Below are positions 1 to 8,480 of a stretch of 64,000 nt of DNA, one piece after another. Each line of letters opens with the position of its first letter. Within the stretch, counting starts at the first letter, position 1. The notes below the pieces were generated by a model that saw only the letters and a program-made list of their open reading frames with translations, was not told the origin of the DNA and ran no database searches. Source of the DNA: CALXXL01 sp034926605 (GTDB taxonomy: Bacteria > Verrucomicrobiota > Lentisphaeria > Victivallales > Victivallaceae); assembly GCA_034926605.1 (NCBI GenBank), contig JAYFQV010000004.1, forward strand, positions 124,001 through 188,000, in the 5' to 3' direction. Made by a program: the position numbers and the translations under genes.

Positions 1-1304
1 AGAACCTCGTCGGGCTGCAGGACATCGCGGAAACCATCTGCGAGTTCGGCAACGAAGAGCAGAAGCAGGCATATCTGCCGCGCTTCTCCAGCGGCGAGAT
101 CGACGGCTCCATGGACCTTACCGAACCCGACTTCGGTTCCGACCTCCAGGGCGTGCGCCTGCGCGCCTATCAGGATAAGAACGGCAACTGGTTTCTGAAA
201 GGCATGAAGCGCTTCATCACCAACGGCTGCGCCAAGTGCCACCTGGTGCTCGCCCGCAGCGAGGACGGCACCTCCGACGGCCGCGGCCTCTCCATGTTCA
301 TTGCCGACGCCTGCCCGGAACTGGTGGTGCGCCGCATTGAGAACAAACTCGGCATCCATGGCGTCGCCACCTGCGAACTGCAGTACAACGACGTTCCGGC
401 CCAGCTCTGCGGCCAGCGCCGCCGCGGCCTCACCCGCTACGTCATGAGCCTGATGAACGGCGCCCGCGTGGCGATCTCCGCCCAGGCGCTCGGCATCGCC
501 GAAGCCGCCTACACCGAGGCCCGCAAATACGCCGCCGAACGCGAGCAGTTCAAGAAGTCCATCGACAACTTCCCGGCCATCTACGATATGCTGTCCTCGA
601 TGAAGATGCGCATCGTCGCCGCCCGCGCCCTCCTGTACGAGACCACCCGCGCCGTCGACCTGCGCAACTGCTGGACCCACGCCGCCGAGGCCGAAAACGC
701 CACCGAAGAAGCGCGCGCCAAGCAGAAGTATTACAACCGGGTCGCCGGAGTGCTCACCCCGATGTGCAAAGCCCTCGCCACCGAAATCTCGAACTCGGTC
801 GCCTACGACTCGATCCAGATCCACGGCGGTACCGGCTTCATGAAGGACTTCAACGCCGAGCGTTTCTACCGCGACGCCCGCATTACCAACATCTACGAAG
901 GTACCACCCAGCTCCAGATCGTTGCCGCCATCGGCGGTGTGATCCAGCGCGACAATGACGCCCGCATCGCCGAACTCCTCGAGTGCCCGGTTCCCTGCGA
1001 GCTGTCCGACCTGCGCGAAGCGGTGGTTGCGATGTACGGCCGCCATCTCGAGGCGGTCAAGTTCGTGGCCGAAATGCACGATCCCGAATACCACGACCTC
1101 ATGGCCCGCAGCCTGGTCGAAAACGAGACCTACATCTTCGTTTCCCTGCTGCTGCTGCGCGACGCGAAGCTCGACGCCGACCGCATCGCGCTGGCCGAAC
1201 GCTATATTCTCGACGCCATTCCGGAATTCGAGAAACGCTTTATGCGCGTAATGAGCAACGATCACACTTCGATCGAGCGCCATAACGCAGTGATCGACTA
1301 CTAA
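1..1304 (+). CDS. acyl-CoA dehydrogenase, 5'-truncated by the window edge
   Basis: FAD-dependent oxidation of acyl-CoA thioesters to enoyl-CoA, passing electrons to an electron-transfer flavoprotein in the cytoplasm. The reading frame is open from base 3, so the internal ATG at 111 is not the start: the residues before it (NLVGLQDIAETICEFGNEEQ and onward) are typical acyl-CoA dehydrogenase sequence. The substrate/FAD-binding segment TEPDFGSDLQ follows, and the catalytic Glu is in NIYEGTTQLQ. About 120 residues follow that Glu, longer than short-chain enzymes and fitting the subgroup with an extra C-terminal helical domain. The substrate cannot be told from this part. It lies 19 bases upstream of rpoZ. 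Confidence 0.93.
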   Translation, partial: NLVGLQDIAETICEFGNEEQKQAYLPRFSSGEIDGSMDLTEPDFGSDLQGVRLRAYQDKNGNWFLKGMKRFITNGCAKCHLVLARSEDGTSDGRGLSMFIADACPELVVRRIENKLGIHGVATCELQYNDVPAQLCGQRRRGLTRYVMSLMNGARVAISAQALGIAEAAYTEARKYAAEREQFKKSIDNFPAIYDMLSSMKMRIVAARALLYETTRAVDLRNCWTHAAEAENATEEARAKQKYYNRVAGVLTPMCKALATEISNSVAYDSIQIHGGTGFMKDFNAERFYRDARITNIYEGTTQLQIVAAIGGVIQRDNDARIAELLECPVPCELSDLREAVVAMYGRHLEAVKFVAEMHDPEYHDLMARSLVENETYIFVSLLLLRDAKLDADRIALAERYILDAIPEFEKRFMRVMSNDHTSIERHNAVIDY

Positions 1305-1323
1305 TCAAAAGGAGTTGGCAACA

Positions 1324-1584
1324 ATGAATAACTCTTATCTCGAACGCGCCCGCAAAAAAATCCATGATCCGCAGATCCTGTGCGTGATTGCGGCAAAACG
1401 CGCGAAGCAGCTTTCGCTGGGCGCGCGCCCGATGGTGCGCTGCGACTCTCCGAACCAGCTCGACACCGCGCTGCTGGAGATCGCCGAGGGCTTTCTGACT
1501 TTTGAATTCCCCGAGGAATCCGAAGCCGGAAACCATGAGGCCGCCGAGCCGGTGGCCACCGGAAAATCCGTTGCGGAGCTGTAA
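1324..1584 (+). CDS. rpoZ: DNA-directed RNA polymerase omega subunit
   Basis: An 86-residue protein beginning MNNSYLERA; omega helps fold and assemble the beta' subunit of RNA polymerase. The internal segment VIAAKRAKQLSLGARPMV matches the conserved omega core, and the Glu/Ala-rich C-terminus is usual. The ATG at 1324 is preferred over an in-frame TTG at 1315 because AAAGGAG at 1308-1314 is 9 bases from the ATG and partly overlaps the region just before the TTG. It is followed almost immediately by purE and looks like part of the same transcript. Confidence 0.85.
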   Translation: MNNSYLERARKKIHDPQILCVIAAKRAKQLSLGARPMVRCDSPNQLDTALLEIAEGFLTFEFPEESEAGNHEAAEPVATGKSVAEL

Positions 1585-1585
1585 T

Positions 1586-2089
1586 ATGGCCGCGTCCGTA
1601 GCGATTGTGATGGGCAGCAAGAGCGACCTGGCCATTGTGCAGGGAGCTTTCAAGATGTTCGACGACTTCGGCGTGGAATACGTTGCGCGGGTCATGTCCG
1701 CGCACCGTACCCCCGACGTCGCGGCGGAGTTCGCGCGCGGCGCCGCCGCGCACGGCATCAAGGTGATCATCTGCGCAGCCGGTATGGCGGCGCACCTGGC
1801 CGGAGCGATGGCGGCCAACACCACTTTGCCGGTGATCGGCATTCCGGTGGCCTCCGAACCGTTCAACGGCCTCGATGCGCTTCTTTCCACCGTGCAGATG
1901 CCGCCCGGCATCCCGGTGGCCACCGTCACCGCGGGCAAAGCCGGCGGCAAGAACGCCGCGCTGTTTGCAATCGAGATTTTGAGTCTCGCCGACCAGACCC
2001 TGGCCGAGAAGCTTGCGGCGTTCCGCGCTGAACAATCCGCCGGTGTGGCCGAGGCCGACGCCGAACTGCAGAAAGAACTCCGCAAATAA
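1586..2089 (+). CDS. purE: 5-(carboxyamino)imidazole ribonucleotide mutase
   Basis: 167 residues. Class I PurE converts N5-CAIR to CAIR in purine synthesis. Diagnostic stretches are VMGSKSDL near residue 8, MSAHRTPD near 38 with the catalytic His, and AGMAAHLAGAMAANTTLPVIGIPV in the middle. The length is standard for the bacterial mutase. The start chosen is the ATG at 1586, one base after the rpoZ stop; an upstream in-frame ATG at 1502 would run through rpoZ and is not needed. No purK is visible nearby. The next gene starts directly after its stop. Confidence 0.95.
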   Translation: MAASVAIVMGSKSDLAIVQGAFKMFDDFGVEYVARVMSAHRTPDVAAEFARGAAAHGIKVIICAAGMAAHLAGAMAANTTLPVIGIPVASEPFNGLDALLSTVQMPPGIPVATVTAGKAGGKNAALFAIEILSLADQTLAEKLAAFRAEQSAGVAEADAELQKELRK

Positions 2090-3112
2090 ATGAAGAAAAT
2101 CCTGTTTCTGACCCGCGGCAAGGGCATCGTTGACCTTTTCTGGAGCGACGAAGCCGCAAAACTTGCCGCCGGATACGGTTTCGACGTGGATATCCCCGCG
2201 GCCAGCGGGGATATTCTTGATTATGACTTCACCGCCAAGCTTGCCGAGTGCGACGGAGTAATCACCAGCTGGGGTTCGCCCATGTGCAACGCCGAACTGT
2301 TGAAGTCGGCGCCCAATCTCAAGGTGATCGGCCACTCGGCCGGCAGCGTGGCCTCGGTGGTGGATGAATCCACTTACCAGTTTCCGGTAAAGGTCACCAG
2401 CTCCAACCCGATCATGGCCGAGGCCGTGGCGGAATGGTCGCTGATGATGACGATGCTGGCCGCACGCGATTTCTGGAAGTACGCCCAGATCGGCGGCACC
2501 ATTCCGCTGCGCTGGGGCAGTCCGGATCGCGATCTGCGCGACCTCACCCAAATGACGCTGGGAATATGGGGCATGGGCGATACCACCCGACACCTTCTGC
2601 GAATGCTCAAGGTGCTGAGATTCAAAAAGATATTGGTGGCGTCGCAGCACTCCTCAGCTGAATCGCTGGCGGAATTCGGGGCAGAGAAGGCGACGTTCGA
2701 GGAAGTGTTCTCGCAGTCGGACATCATCCACTGTCTGGTGGGGGTGAACGCGGAGAACCTGTTCAAGGTGGGCAGGGAGGAGTTCGCGATGATCAAGGAC
2801 GGAGCCACGTTCATCAACTGCGGACGCGCCCGGCTGGTTCAGGAAGAGCCGATGATCGAAGCGCTGCAGACCGGCCGGTTCACCGCGATTCTGGACGTGT
2901 TCCACTACGAGCCGCTGGCGGATGATTCCCCGTTGCGACGTATGGACAACGTGATATTGACCCCGCACAATGCCGGATATACCGGCCGTAAGCTTTACAT
3001 TCCATTCCTGCTCAAACAGTTCAACCAGTTGTTCGAGACCGGGAACATGGAGTACGAGATCACCAGGTCGCGTTATCTTACTCAAACCAACGAAAGTCTC
3101 GGCTGGAAATAG
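2090..3112 (+). CDS. D-isomer-specific 2-hydroxyacid dehydrogenase family protein
   Basis: 340 residues, starting at the base after the purE stop (TAAATG junction). NAD-dependent oxidoreductase fold of the PGDH/D-lactate dehydrogenase superfamily. The catalytic trio is recognisable: Arg in INCGRARLVQE, Glu in LDVFHYEPL and His in TPHNAGYT. The Rossmann glycine loop is GIWGMGDTTR, where the last Gly of GxGxxG is Thr, and the usual RG of the NxxRG motif is RA. The substrate is unknown. Proteins of this divergent type are common next to carbohydrate genes in PVC bacteria and Bacteroidota, but here the neighbour is purE. It is not a plain SerA, as there is no ACT domain. Confidence 0.85.
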   Translation: MKKILFLTRGKGIVDLFWSDEAAKLAAGYGFDVDIPAASGDILDYDFTAKLAECDGVITSWGSPMCNAELLKSAPNLKVIGHSAGSVASVVDESTYQFPVKVTSSNPIMAEAVAEWSLMMTMLAARDFWKYAQIGGTIPLRWGSPDRDLRDLTQMTLGIWGMGDTTRHLLRMLKVLRFKKILVASQHSSAESLAEFGAEKATFEEVFSQSDIIHCLVGVNAENLFKVGREEFAMIKDGATFINCGRARLVQEEPMIEALQTGRFTAILDVFHYEPLADDSPLRRMDNVILTPHNAGYTGRKLYIPFLLKQFNQLFETGNMEYEITRSRYLTQTNESLGWK

Positions 3113-3113
3113 C

Positions 3114-3141
3114 TTGCATTTTCGCCGCGGCTTGCTATATT
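3114..3141 (+). promoter_or_regulatory. sigma70-type promoter of the AlbA_2 gene
   Basis: TTGCAT at 3114-3119, a 16-base spacer, and TATATT at 3136-3141. Only 7 bases separate the -10 box from the ATG at 3149, so transcription should start at or within a base or two of the start codon and give a leaderless mRNA. No Shine-Dalgarno sequence is present. Confidence 0.65.
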
Positions 3142-3148
3142 AGCTGAT

Positions 3149-4339
3149 ATGAGCGAAAACGGCAAAATAAACTTCCGCAGTCTTATCTACCGTCAGGTGG
3201 AGTCCGATACGCTGGACTACAAGGCGGCGATGAACTGGCTCAAAATCCCGCAGTCCACCCGGGCGAAGTTCGTGCGCCATTGTCTGGCGCTGGCCAACAC
3301 CCGAGGAGGCTGTGTGGTGGTGGGAGTGGGCGAAGACGCTTCCGGGCATCCGTCGGTATATACCGGCCTCTCCCGCGAACAGGCCCACAGTTTCGATCCC
3401 ACCACTGTCGGCACCTTCATCAACCGTCATGTGGACCCCGCCATCGATTTCACGGTGGAGCGCCCGCTGATTGACGGCAAACGCTACGCGGTATTCGTGA
3501 TAAAACCGTTCACCACCCTGCCCCATGTATGTTCAAGCTCGCTGAGCGGAGAACTCCAGCAGGGTGTATTCTACATTCGAACCACCGATGCTTCCAGCCG
3601 CCCGGCCTACCGGGCCGGAGAATTGCATGATCTGATTCAGCGGGCCCTGCGCAATCAGCGCGAACTGCTGGGAAAAATGCTGCGCGGATTGTTATACGAA
3701 AACCGGGTTGCCGGTCCCGGCGGCGACACCGACGACCGCGGACGCTTCGACGAGGCGCGCCGTCATCTGCGCGACTTTTTCCTGCGCCGCCGCGAACCGG
3801 CAAACGCCTGCTGCCGACTCGAACTCTCCGCGTTCCCGGAGGTATTCGACGAAGGCAGGTTCACCATCGATTTCATCCGTTCCGCCACCCTCTCGGTGCT
3901 CGACCGCGAAAGTTCGCTGGAATACCTTACTTCGGAAGAGCTCAATTCCGGCTATGCCGCCAATACCGGCATCCGGGTTTTCCCGCCCGAAGCCCAGAAG
4001 CTGTGGCAGCTTACCACCAGCGGCATGTGCTTCTTCATTGCAAACCTTCCCAAAGTGGGGCCGGAAGCCGACCTGAAGCATCTTTCGGGCATATTGAACG
4101 GCGCGCTGGGCTTCGCGGCCAACTTGTACACCGAACTGGGTTTTGCCGACGAGCTTATAACCTTCGACCTTCGCCTCCAGCAGATAAACCCAGAAAACGC
4201 GGTAGGCGGGCCGCCGCAGGTGAAGCTCGAACTGACCCGTTCCGCCGCCGACTGGCAGATCGGACGGCAGGACCATCTGAAGCGGCTCCTGGGCCAGCTT
4301 GCCGAACAACTGCGCAGCTACAATGACAAAAAGGATTAG
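3149..4339 (+). CDS. AlbA_2/Schlafen-type putative ATP-binding protein
   Basis: 396 residues. The N-terminal part (about 10-150) matches the AlbA_2 domain: an acidic ESDTLDYKAAMNWL opening, then CLALANTRGGCVVVGVGED and a further strand pair ending in FYIRTTDASSRPA. AlbA_2 proteins are usually annotated as ATP-binding or transcriptional regulators, but their biochemistry is mostly undefined. The C-terminal 230 residues are not recognised; they have no winged-helix or ATPase motif that I can see and begin with an Arg/Asp-rich linker. The gene stands alone with its own promoter, between a dehydrogenase and the iron operon, and probably has a leaderless mRNA. Confidence 0.7.
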   Translation: MSENGKINFRSLIYRQVESDTLDYKAAMNWLKIPQSTRAKFVRHCLALANTRGGCVVVGVGEDASGHPSVYTGLSREQAHSFDPTTVGTFINRHVDPAIDFTVERPLIDGKRYAVFVIKPFTTLPHVCSSSLSGELQQGVFYIRTTDASSRPAYRAGELHDLIQRALRNQRELLGKMLRGLLYENRVAGPGGDTDDRGRFDEARRHLRDFFLRRREPANACCRLELSAFPEVFDEGRFTIDFIRSATLSVLDRESSLEYLTSEELNSGYAANTGIRVFPPEAQKLWQLTTSGMCFFIANLPKVGPEADLKHLSGILNGALGFAANLYTELGFADELITFDLRLQQINPENAVGGPPQVKLELTRSAADWQIGRQDHLKRLLGQLAEQLRSYNDKKD

Positions 4340-4350
4340 GAATATCTAAT
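4335..4350. promoter_or_regulatory. candidate DtxR-type operator dyad
   Basis: ATTAG, a 6-base spacer (GAATAT), then CTAAT forms a dyad just upstream of the -35 box of the iron regulator gene. The half-sites resemble the TTAGG/CCTAA arms of DtxR/IdeR boxes. It overlaps the 3' end of the preceding gene (stop at 4337-4339). Autoregulation by the downstream repressor is inferred, not shown. Confidence 0.4.
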
Positions 4351-4358
4351 TGTTCCGC

Positions 4359-4386
4359 TTGATTCGCCGGGTTCCTGGATTATATT
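4359..4386 (+). promoter_or_regulatory. promoter of the iron regulator-feoB operon
   Basis: TTGATT at 4359-4364, a 16-base spacer, and TATATT at 4381-4386. The expected start lies about 15 bases before the ATG at 4408, with AAGGAG at 4396-4401 as ribosome binding site. Confidence 0.65.
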
Positions 4387-4407
4387 TAAAAGATCAAGGA
4401 GCGCAAA

Positions 4408-5094
4408 ATGGCACAAATCGGCATCACCGGCACCATGGAGGACTATCTGGAGACTATCTCCGAGATAGCGGAGGCGAAAGGGCACGCCCATGCCAAGGAT
4501 ATTGCGGACAAGCTGAAAGTCCGCATGTCTTCGGTTTCAGCGGCGCTGCAAGCCCTTTCAGCCCGCGGACTGGTGATTTTTCATACCGGCGCCGCCATAA
4601 AATTGACACGCGACGGCGAAGTGGCCGCGCTTGAGGTGCGCCGCCGCCATAAGCTTCTGCTGGACTTTTTCTCCGAAGTTTTGAAACTGGACTTCGCCGA
4701 GGCTAACGATAACGCCTGTAAAGTCGAGCATGTGATCTCGATGACCGCAATGGAGCGGATCGCCGCCCTGACCGACATGATGGCGGCCGAAACCGCGGCG
4801 GCGCCGCTGCGCGAACTGCTGGCGGAACGCATGCCGAAAATCGTACCGGAAAAAACTCCGGAGCTGATCTCGCTGGACAATCTGGCCGAAGGCGACCGGG
4901 CGGTAATTGCTCACGTCGCCGCCAATCTGCGGGGTTTGCGCCGCTTCGCCGACCTCGGGCTGGTGCCCGGCACTCCGCTCGAACTCGAGGGCCACGCGCC
5001 GTTCGGCGACCTGTTGCGCGTACGGGTGCTGGGAAGCAGCCTTTCAATCCGCAGCGGCGATGCCGCCTACATTTGGGTAAAACCGCTGGAGTAG
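4408..5094 (+). CDS. DtxR/MntR-family metal-dependent repressor with FeoA-like C-terminal domain
   Basis: 228 residues. The N-terminal winged helix (about 1-65) begins MEDYLETISEIAEA and contains the recognition helix segment KVRMSSVSAALQALSARGLV. The dimerisation/metal-binding helices (about 70-140) include CKVEHVIS and RRRHKLLLDFF, which carry Cys, Glu and His in the usual metal-ligand places. The C-terminal domain (about 155-228) is FeoA/SH3-like, with RRFADLGLVPGTPLEL and IRSGDAAYIWV. It sits 10 bases upstream of feoB with no separate feoA gene, so it is most likely a ferrous-iron-responsive repressor of this operon. A manganese specificity cannot be excluded from sequence alone. Confidence 0.88.
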   Translation: MAQIGITGTMEDYLETISEIAEAKGHAHAKDIADKLKVRMSSVSAALQALSARGLVIFHTGAAIKLTRDGEVAALEVRRRHKLLLDFFSEVLKLDFAEANDNACKVEHVISMTAMERIAALTDMMAAETAAAPLRELLAERMPKIVPEKTPELISLDNLAEGDRAVIAHVAANLRGLRRFADLGLVPGTPLELEGHAPFGDLLRVRVLGSSLSIRSGDAAYIWVKPLE

Positions 5095-5104
5095 CATTCC
5101 GCAT

Positions 5105-7282
5105 ATGGGCAACGAATACTGGCACGAACACGTTCACGACGAAGAATTCGCTTCCGGCCGCAGGAAGCTCCGCATCGCTCTGGCTGGCAATCCCAATTGC
5201 GGCAAGACCACCATGTTCAACCTGCTTACCGGCGCACGCCAGCATGTGGGCAACTACCCGGGAGTCACGGTGGAACGCATCACCGGCCACATGCAGATCG
5301 GCGAGATGCAGATAGAGGTGATCGACCTGCCGGGCATTTACAGTTTGTCCAACTCGTCGCCGGAGGAAAAAGTGGCTTTCCAGGAGTTGCGGAACCGCCA
5401 TATCGATTTGATCCTCGACGTGATTGACTCCACCAACCCGCAGCGCAATCTCTACCTGACCACCCAGCTTGCTGAACTTGACGTGCCGATGCTGCTGGCG
5501 TTCAACATGATCGACGACGCTCGCAACCGCGGTCTCGAATTCGACTTCCCGATGCTGGAGCGCTATTTCAACTGCAGGATCGTTCCCACCTCCGCCGCCT
5601 CCGGCGAAGGCGTGGAACGGCTCAAGAAAACCATTGTTGAGATGTTCGCGCTGCCGAGCTGCCCGGCCGTACACCTGAATTACGGCGAATCGACCGATGC
5701 CGCAATCGCCGAACTTTCCGCCGAAATCGCACGGCTGCATCCCGGAAACGAAGACGTCCCGCCACGGTTCTTCGCTCTCAAGCTGCTGGAAAACGATCCA
5801 GCCGTCACCGGCGATCCGGCTTTCGCGCCGGTGACCGAGCATGCCGCCCAGCTGCGCGACAGACTGGCGGCCCGCCACGGGGTGAGCCACGAAATATTCA
5901 TGGCCGATCGCCGCTACGGCATGATCTCCGGAGCCTGCCGCGAAGCCATCCGCATCGGCAGCGACAAGCGCCGTCAGTTTTCCGACAATATCGACAAAAT
6001 CGTCACCAACCGTTTCCTCGGCCTTCCGATATTTCTGGCCGCCATGTTTCTGGTGTTCGCGTTCACCTTCGGCTGTGCCGAACCGCTGACCGCCGGAATC
6101 GAGTTCCTGTTTGCCAAACTCGCCGAACTGATCGGCGCGGTCTGGCCCCAGAACGCGCTGCCGTTCCTGCGCTCGCTCACATTGGAAGGCGTGATCGGCG
6201 GCGTGGGCGGCGTACTGATATTCCTGCCGAACATATTGCTCCTGTTCCTGGCCATCGCGTTCCTCGAAGGCACCGGATACATGGCGCGCGCCGCGTTCGT
6301 GATGGACGGCTTCATGCACAAGATCGGACTCCACGGCAAAAGCTTCATTCCGATGCTGCTCGGCTTCGGCTGCTCGGTTCCGGCGGTGATGTCCACCCGC
6401 ACCATCGAATCAAGGCGCGACCGGCTCACAACCATAATGGTGATCCCGTTGATGAGCTGCGGTGCGCGGCTTCCGATCTACGTCATGTTCACCTCCGCCT
6501 TTTTCAGCAACCGGGTTGGACCGTTCGTCATCTGGGGCATATATCTGTTCGGGGTGGTTCTGGCGCTGATTTGCGCCCGGCTGTTGAAATCAACCCTGTT
6601 CAAGGGCGACGACGAAGTATTTGTCATGGAGCTTCCGCCTTACCGGATGCCGACCGTCCGCAGCATGATAATCCACATGTGGGAACGCTCGGTGATGTAT
6701 CTTAAAAAGGCCGGCACCATCATTCTCGGCGCGTCGATAATTCTGTTCATCCTCAGCGCGCTTCCGGAAAAGACCGAGTTCAGCCGCAACTACGATGCGG
6801 CGATAGCCGCCGCCGACACCCAGGCGTTGCGCCAACAGTTGAAGGCCGAACGCCAGAATGAAAAGCTCCAGTACTCTCTGGCCGGGCGCATCGGCAAAAA
6901 GATGGCGGTGGTACTTGAACCGGCCGGGTTCGATTGGAAACTTTCGAGCGCCCTGATCGGCGCGTTCGCCGGAAAAGAACTGTTCGTAGCCCAGCTCGGC
7001 ATTCTCTACAGCGTGAGCGACTCCTGTTCCGACGACGAGGCTAACGAAACCCTGCGCACCCACATCCGCAACAATTACACACCGCTGCAGGGCATCTGCA
7101 TCATGCTGTTCTGCCTGATCTCCATGCCGTGCGTGGCCACCATAGCGGCAGTACGGCGTGAAACCAACTCGTGGGCGCTGACCCTGCTGCAGCTGGGCGG
7201 GTTGACGCTGCTGGCGTACCTTGTGACATTGGCGGTGTACCAATGCGGTACGCTGCTGGAAGCCGGAACCCGGCTGCTCTGA
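5105..7282 (+). CDS. feoB: ferrous iron transporter FeoB
   Basis: 725 residues. Inner-membrane Fe(II) uptake protein with a cytosolic G domain and a polytopic membrane domain. G1 is GNPNCGKT at 28-35, the switch I region QHVGNYPGVTVE follows, G3 is DLPG at 74-77 and G4 is NMID at 134-137. The membrane part starts near residue 300 and contains the conserved GYMARAAFVMDGFMHKIGLHG and LLGFGCSVPAVMSTRTI gates, the latter with the FeoB core Cys. The length is usual. It has its own ATG after the regulator stop and probably shares its transcript. Confidence 0.97.
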   Translation: MGNEYWHEHVHDEEFASGRRKLRIALAGNPNCGKTTMFNLLTGARQHVGNYPGVTVERITGHMQIGEMQIEVIDLPGIYSLSNSSPEEKVAFQELRNRHIDLILDVIDSTNPQRNLYLTTQLAELDVPMLLAFNMIDDARNRGLEFDFPMLERYFNCRIVPTSAASGEGVERLKKTIVEMFALPSCPAVHLNYGESTDAAIAELSAEIARLHPGNEDVPPRFFALKLLENDPAVTGDPAFAPVTEHAAQLRDRLAARHGVSHEIFMADRRYGMISGACREAIRIGSDKRRQFSDNIDKIVTNRFLGLPIFLAAMFLVFAFTFGCAEPLTAGIEFLFAKLAELIGAVWPQNALPFLRSLTLEGVIGGVGGVLIFLPNILLLFLAIAFLEGTGYMARAAFVMDGFMHKIGLHGKSFIPMLLGFGCSVPAVMSTRTIESRRDRLTTIMVIPLMSCGARLPIYVMFTSAFFSNRVGPFVIWGIYLFGVVLALICARLLKSTLFKGDDEVFVMELPPYRMPTVRSMIIHMWERSVMYLKKAGTIILGASIILFILSALPEKTEFSRNYDAAIAAADTQALRQQLKAERQNEKLQYSLAGRIGKKMAVVLEPAGFDWKLSSALIGAFAGKELFVAQLGILYSVSDSCSDDEANETLRTHIRNNYTPLQGICIMLFCLISMPCVATIAAVRRETNSWALTLLQLGGLTLLAYLVTLAVYQCGTLLEAGTRLL

Positions 7283-7326
7283 TCACGGCGGCGGCCGGCG
7301 ATTTTCCGTTTTTTTTACAAATACGA

Positions 7327-7355
7327 TTGGATTTTTCATAAAAAACGGGTAAATT
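7327..7355 (+). promoter_or_regulatory. promoter of tRNA-Gln
   Basis: TTGGAT at 7327-7332, a 17-base spacer, and TAAATT at 7350-7355, about 18 bases before the mature 5' end of the tRNA. The region upstream holds a run of T at about 7308-7316 after a GC-rich stretch, but I could not fold a convincing terminator for feoB there. Confidence 0.55.
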
Positions 7356-7372
7356 TTGTTTTTCGTATTCAT

Positions 7373-7443
7373 AACCCCATGGTGTAATGGTAGCACAAAT
7401 GATTTTGGTTCATTTAGTCCAGGTTCGAATCCTGGTGGGGTTG
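7373..7443 (+). tRNA. tRNA-Gln (anticodon TTG)
   Basis: A cloverleaf folds by eye. The acceptor stem is AACCCCA (7373-7379) with TGGGGTT (7436-7442), all seven pairs Watson-Crick. The D stem GTGT/GCAC closes a short loop AATGGTA. The anticodon stem AATGA/TCATT closes the loop TTTTGGT with anticodon TTG. The T arm is CCAGG-TTCGAAT-CCTGG. The discriminator base is G73 and no CCA is encoded (AAC follows). Total length is 71 nt. It may be co-transcribed with popT 31 bases downstream. Confidence 0.95.
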
Positions 7444-7474
7444 AACTGTTTTTAAACAACGAAAGAATTTGGAA

Positions 7475-8479
7475 ATGAGTGACAACCGTTCGCTGTGGGG
7501 GTATTGCAAGGTGGCGGCCTGCGGGTTTGCCATGGGGGTGGCGAATGTGATTCCCGGAGTTTCGGGCGGAACCATGGCGTTCATCCTCGGCATTTTCGAA
7601 GAGCTGATAAACTCGATAGGCAAGATCGTCAGTTCCGACACCTTGAAAAAACTTGTCCACGGCGAATTCCGCACACTTTACCGCACGCTGCCCTGGAAAT
7701 TTCTGCTGGCCCTCTTTATCGGCGTGGGCGCGGCGCTGGCTTCGGCCGCGGCGCTGTTCACCTGGTTGCTGGCCAACTATCAGTCATTGACCTATGCCTT
7801 CTTCTTCGGGCTCATTCTGGCATCGATTTTCGTGATGTTCAAAGACATCCGGAAATGGAACCTCACGGCGATCCTCGGGCTGGCCGCCGGCGCGGCGTTT
7901 GCCGGATGGCTGGTGAGCATGGTTCCGGCCTCCACGCCCAACGTCTGGTATCTGTCGCTCGGCTGCGGCGCCATTGTAATCTGTGCGATGATCCTCCCCG
8001 GCATTTCGGGTTCGTTTCTGCTGCTCCTGTTCGGCCAGTACAACTATGTCTGGGGGGCCGTCGCCAACTTCGGCAAGCTGCACTTCAACTGGCCGGATTT
8101 CTGGACGCTACTGTGGACGGCGGCGGGAGCGGCTATCGGCCTTGGCGCGTTCGTGCATCTGCTTCACTTCCTGCTAGGCAAGTTCCGCAACGCCACAATG
8201 TCCACCCTGATCGGCTTTATGATCGGCAGTTTGTGGCGGCTGTGGCCGTGGCAGGAAACGGTGCGCTGGGCGGTCAAGACCCCGACCGGCAAGATCGAGG
8301 TGCCGAATGAACTTATTTGCAATTATGCCGGAAACAAAATGGAACAGCTTGTTGTCAAAAACGTATGGCCGTCCATGGACAAGATGTTCTTCCTGACTTT
8401 GGCGGTACTGACGGCAGGCGCGGTGATCGTGCTGATCATCGAATTCGCGGCCGCGAAGAAAAACCGCAAGGAGGCATAG
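7475..8479 (+). CDS. popT: DUF368-family polyprenyl-phosphate transporter
   Basis: 334 residues with about eight to nine membrane segments. DUF368 proteins have been identified as PopT, one of two families that return undecaprenyl phosphate across the cytoplasmic membrane for reuse in envelope synthesis. The two inverted-repeat signature loops are visible: GVANVIPGVSGGTMAFILG near residue 25 and MILPGISGSFLLLLFGQYNY near 175. The ATG at 7475 is taken rather than the in-frame TTG at 7469. It is followed one base later by lgt, which also acts in the membrane, so an envelope operon is plausible. The function is by family, and the symbol is given on that basis. Confidence 0.85.
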   Translation: MSDNRSLWGYCKVAACGFAMGVANVIPGVSGGTMAFILGIFEELINSIGKIVSSDTLKKLVHGEFRTLYRTLPWKFLLALFIGVGAALASAAALFTWLLANYQSLTYAFFFGLILASIFVMFKDIRKWNLTAILGLAAGAAFAGWLVSMVPASTPNVWYLSLGCGAIVICAMILPGISGSFLLLLFGQYNYVWGAVANFGKLHFNWPDFWTLLWTAAGAAIGLGAFVHLLHFLLGKFRNATMSTLIGFMIGSLWRLWPWQETVRWAVKTPTGKIEVPNELICNYAGNKMEQLVVKNVWPSMDKMFFLTLAVLTAGAVIVLIIEFAAAKKNRKEA

Positions 8480-8480
8480 G

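Noticed and set aside
4703..6334. 543-codon open frame opposite the iron regulator and feoB
   Set aside because: Antisense shadow crossing two real genes.
7283..7326. Intrinsic terminator of feoB before the tRNA
   Set aside because: A T-run follows a GC-rich stretch, but I could not form a clean stem by eye.
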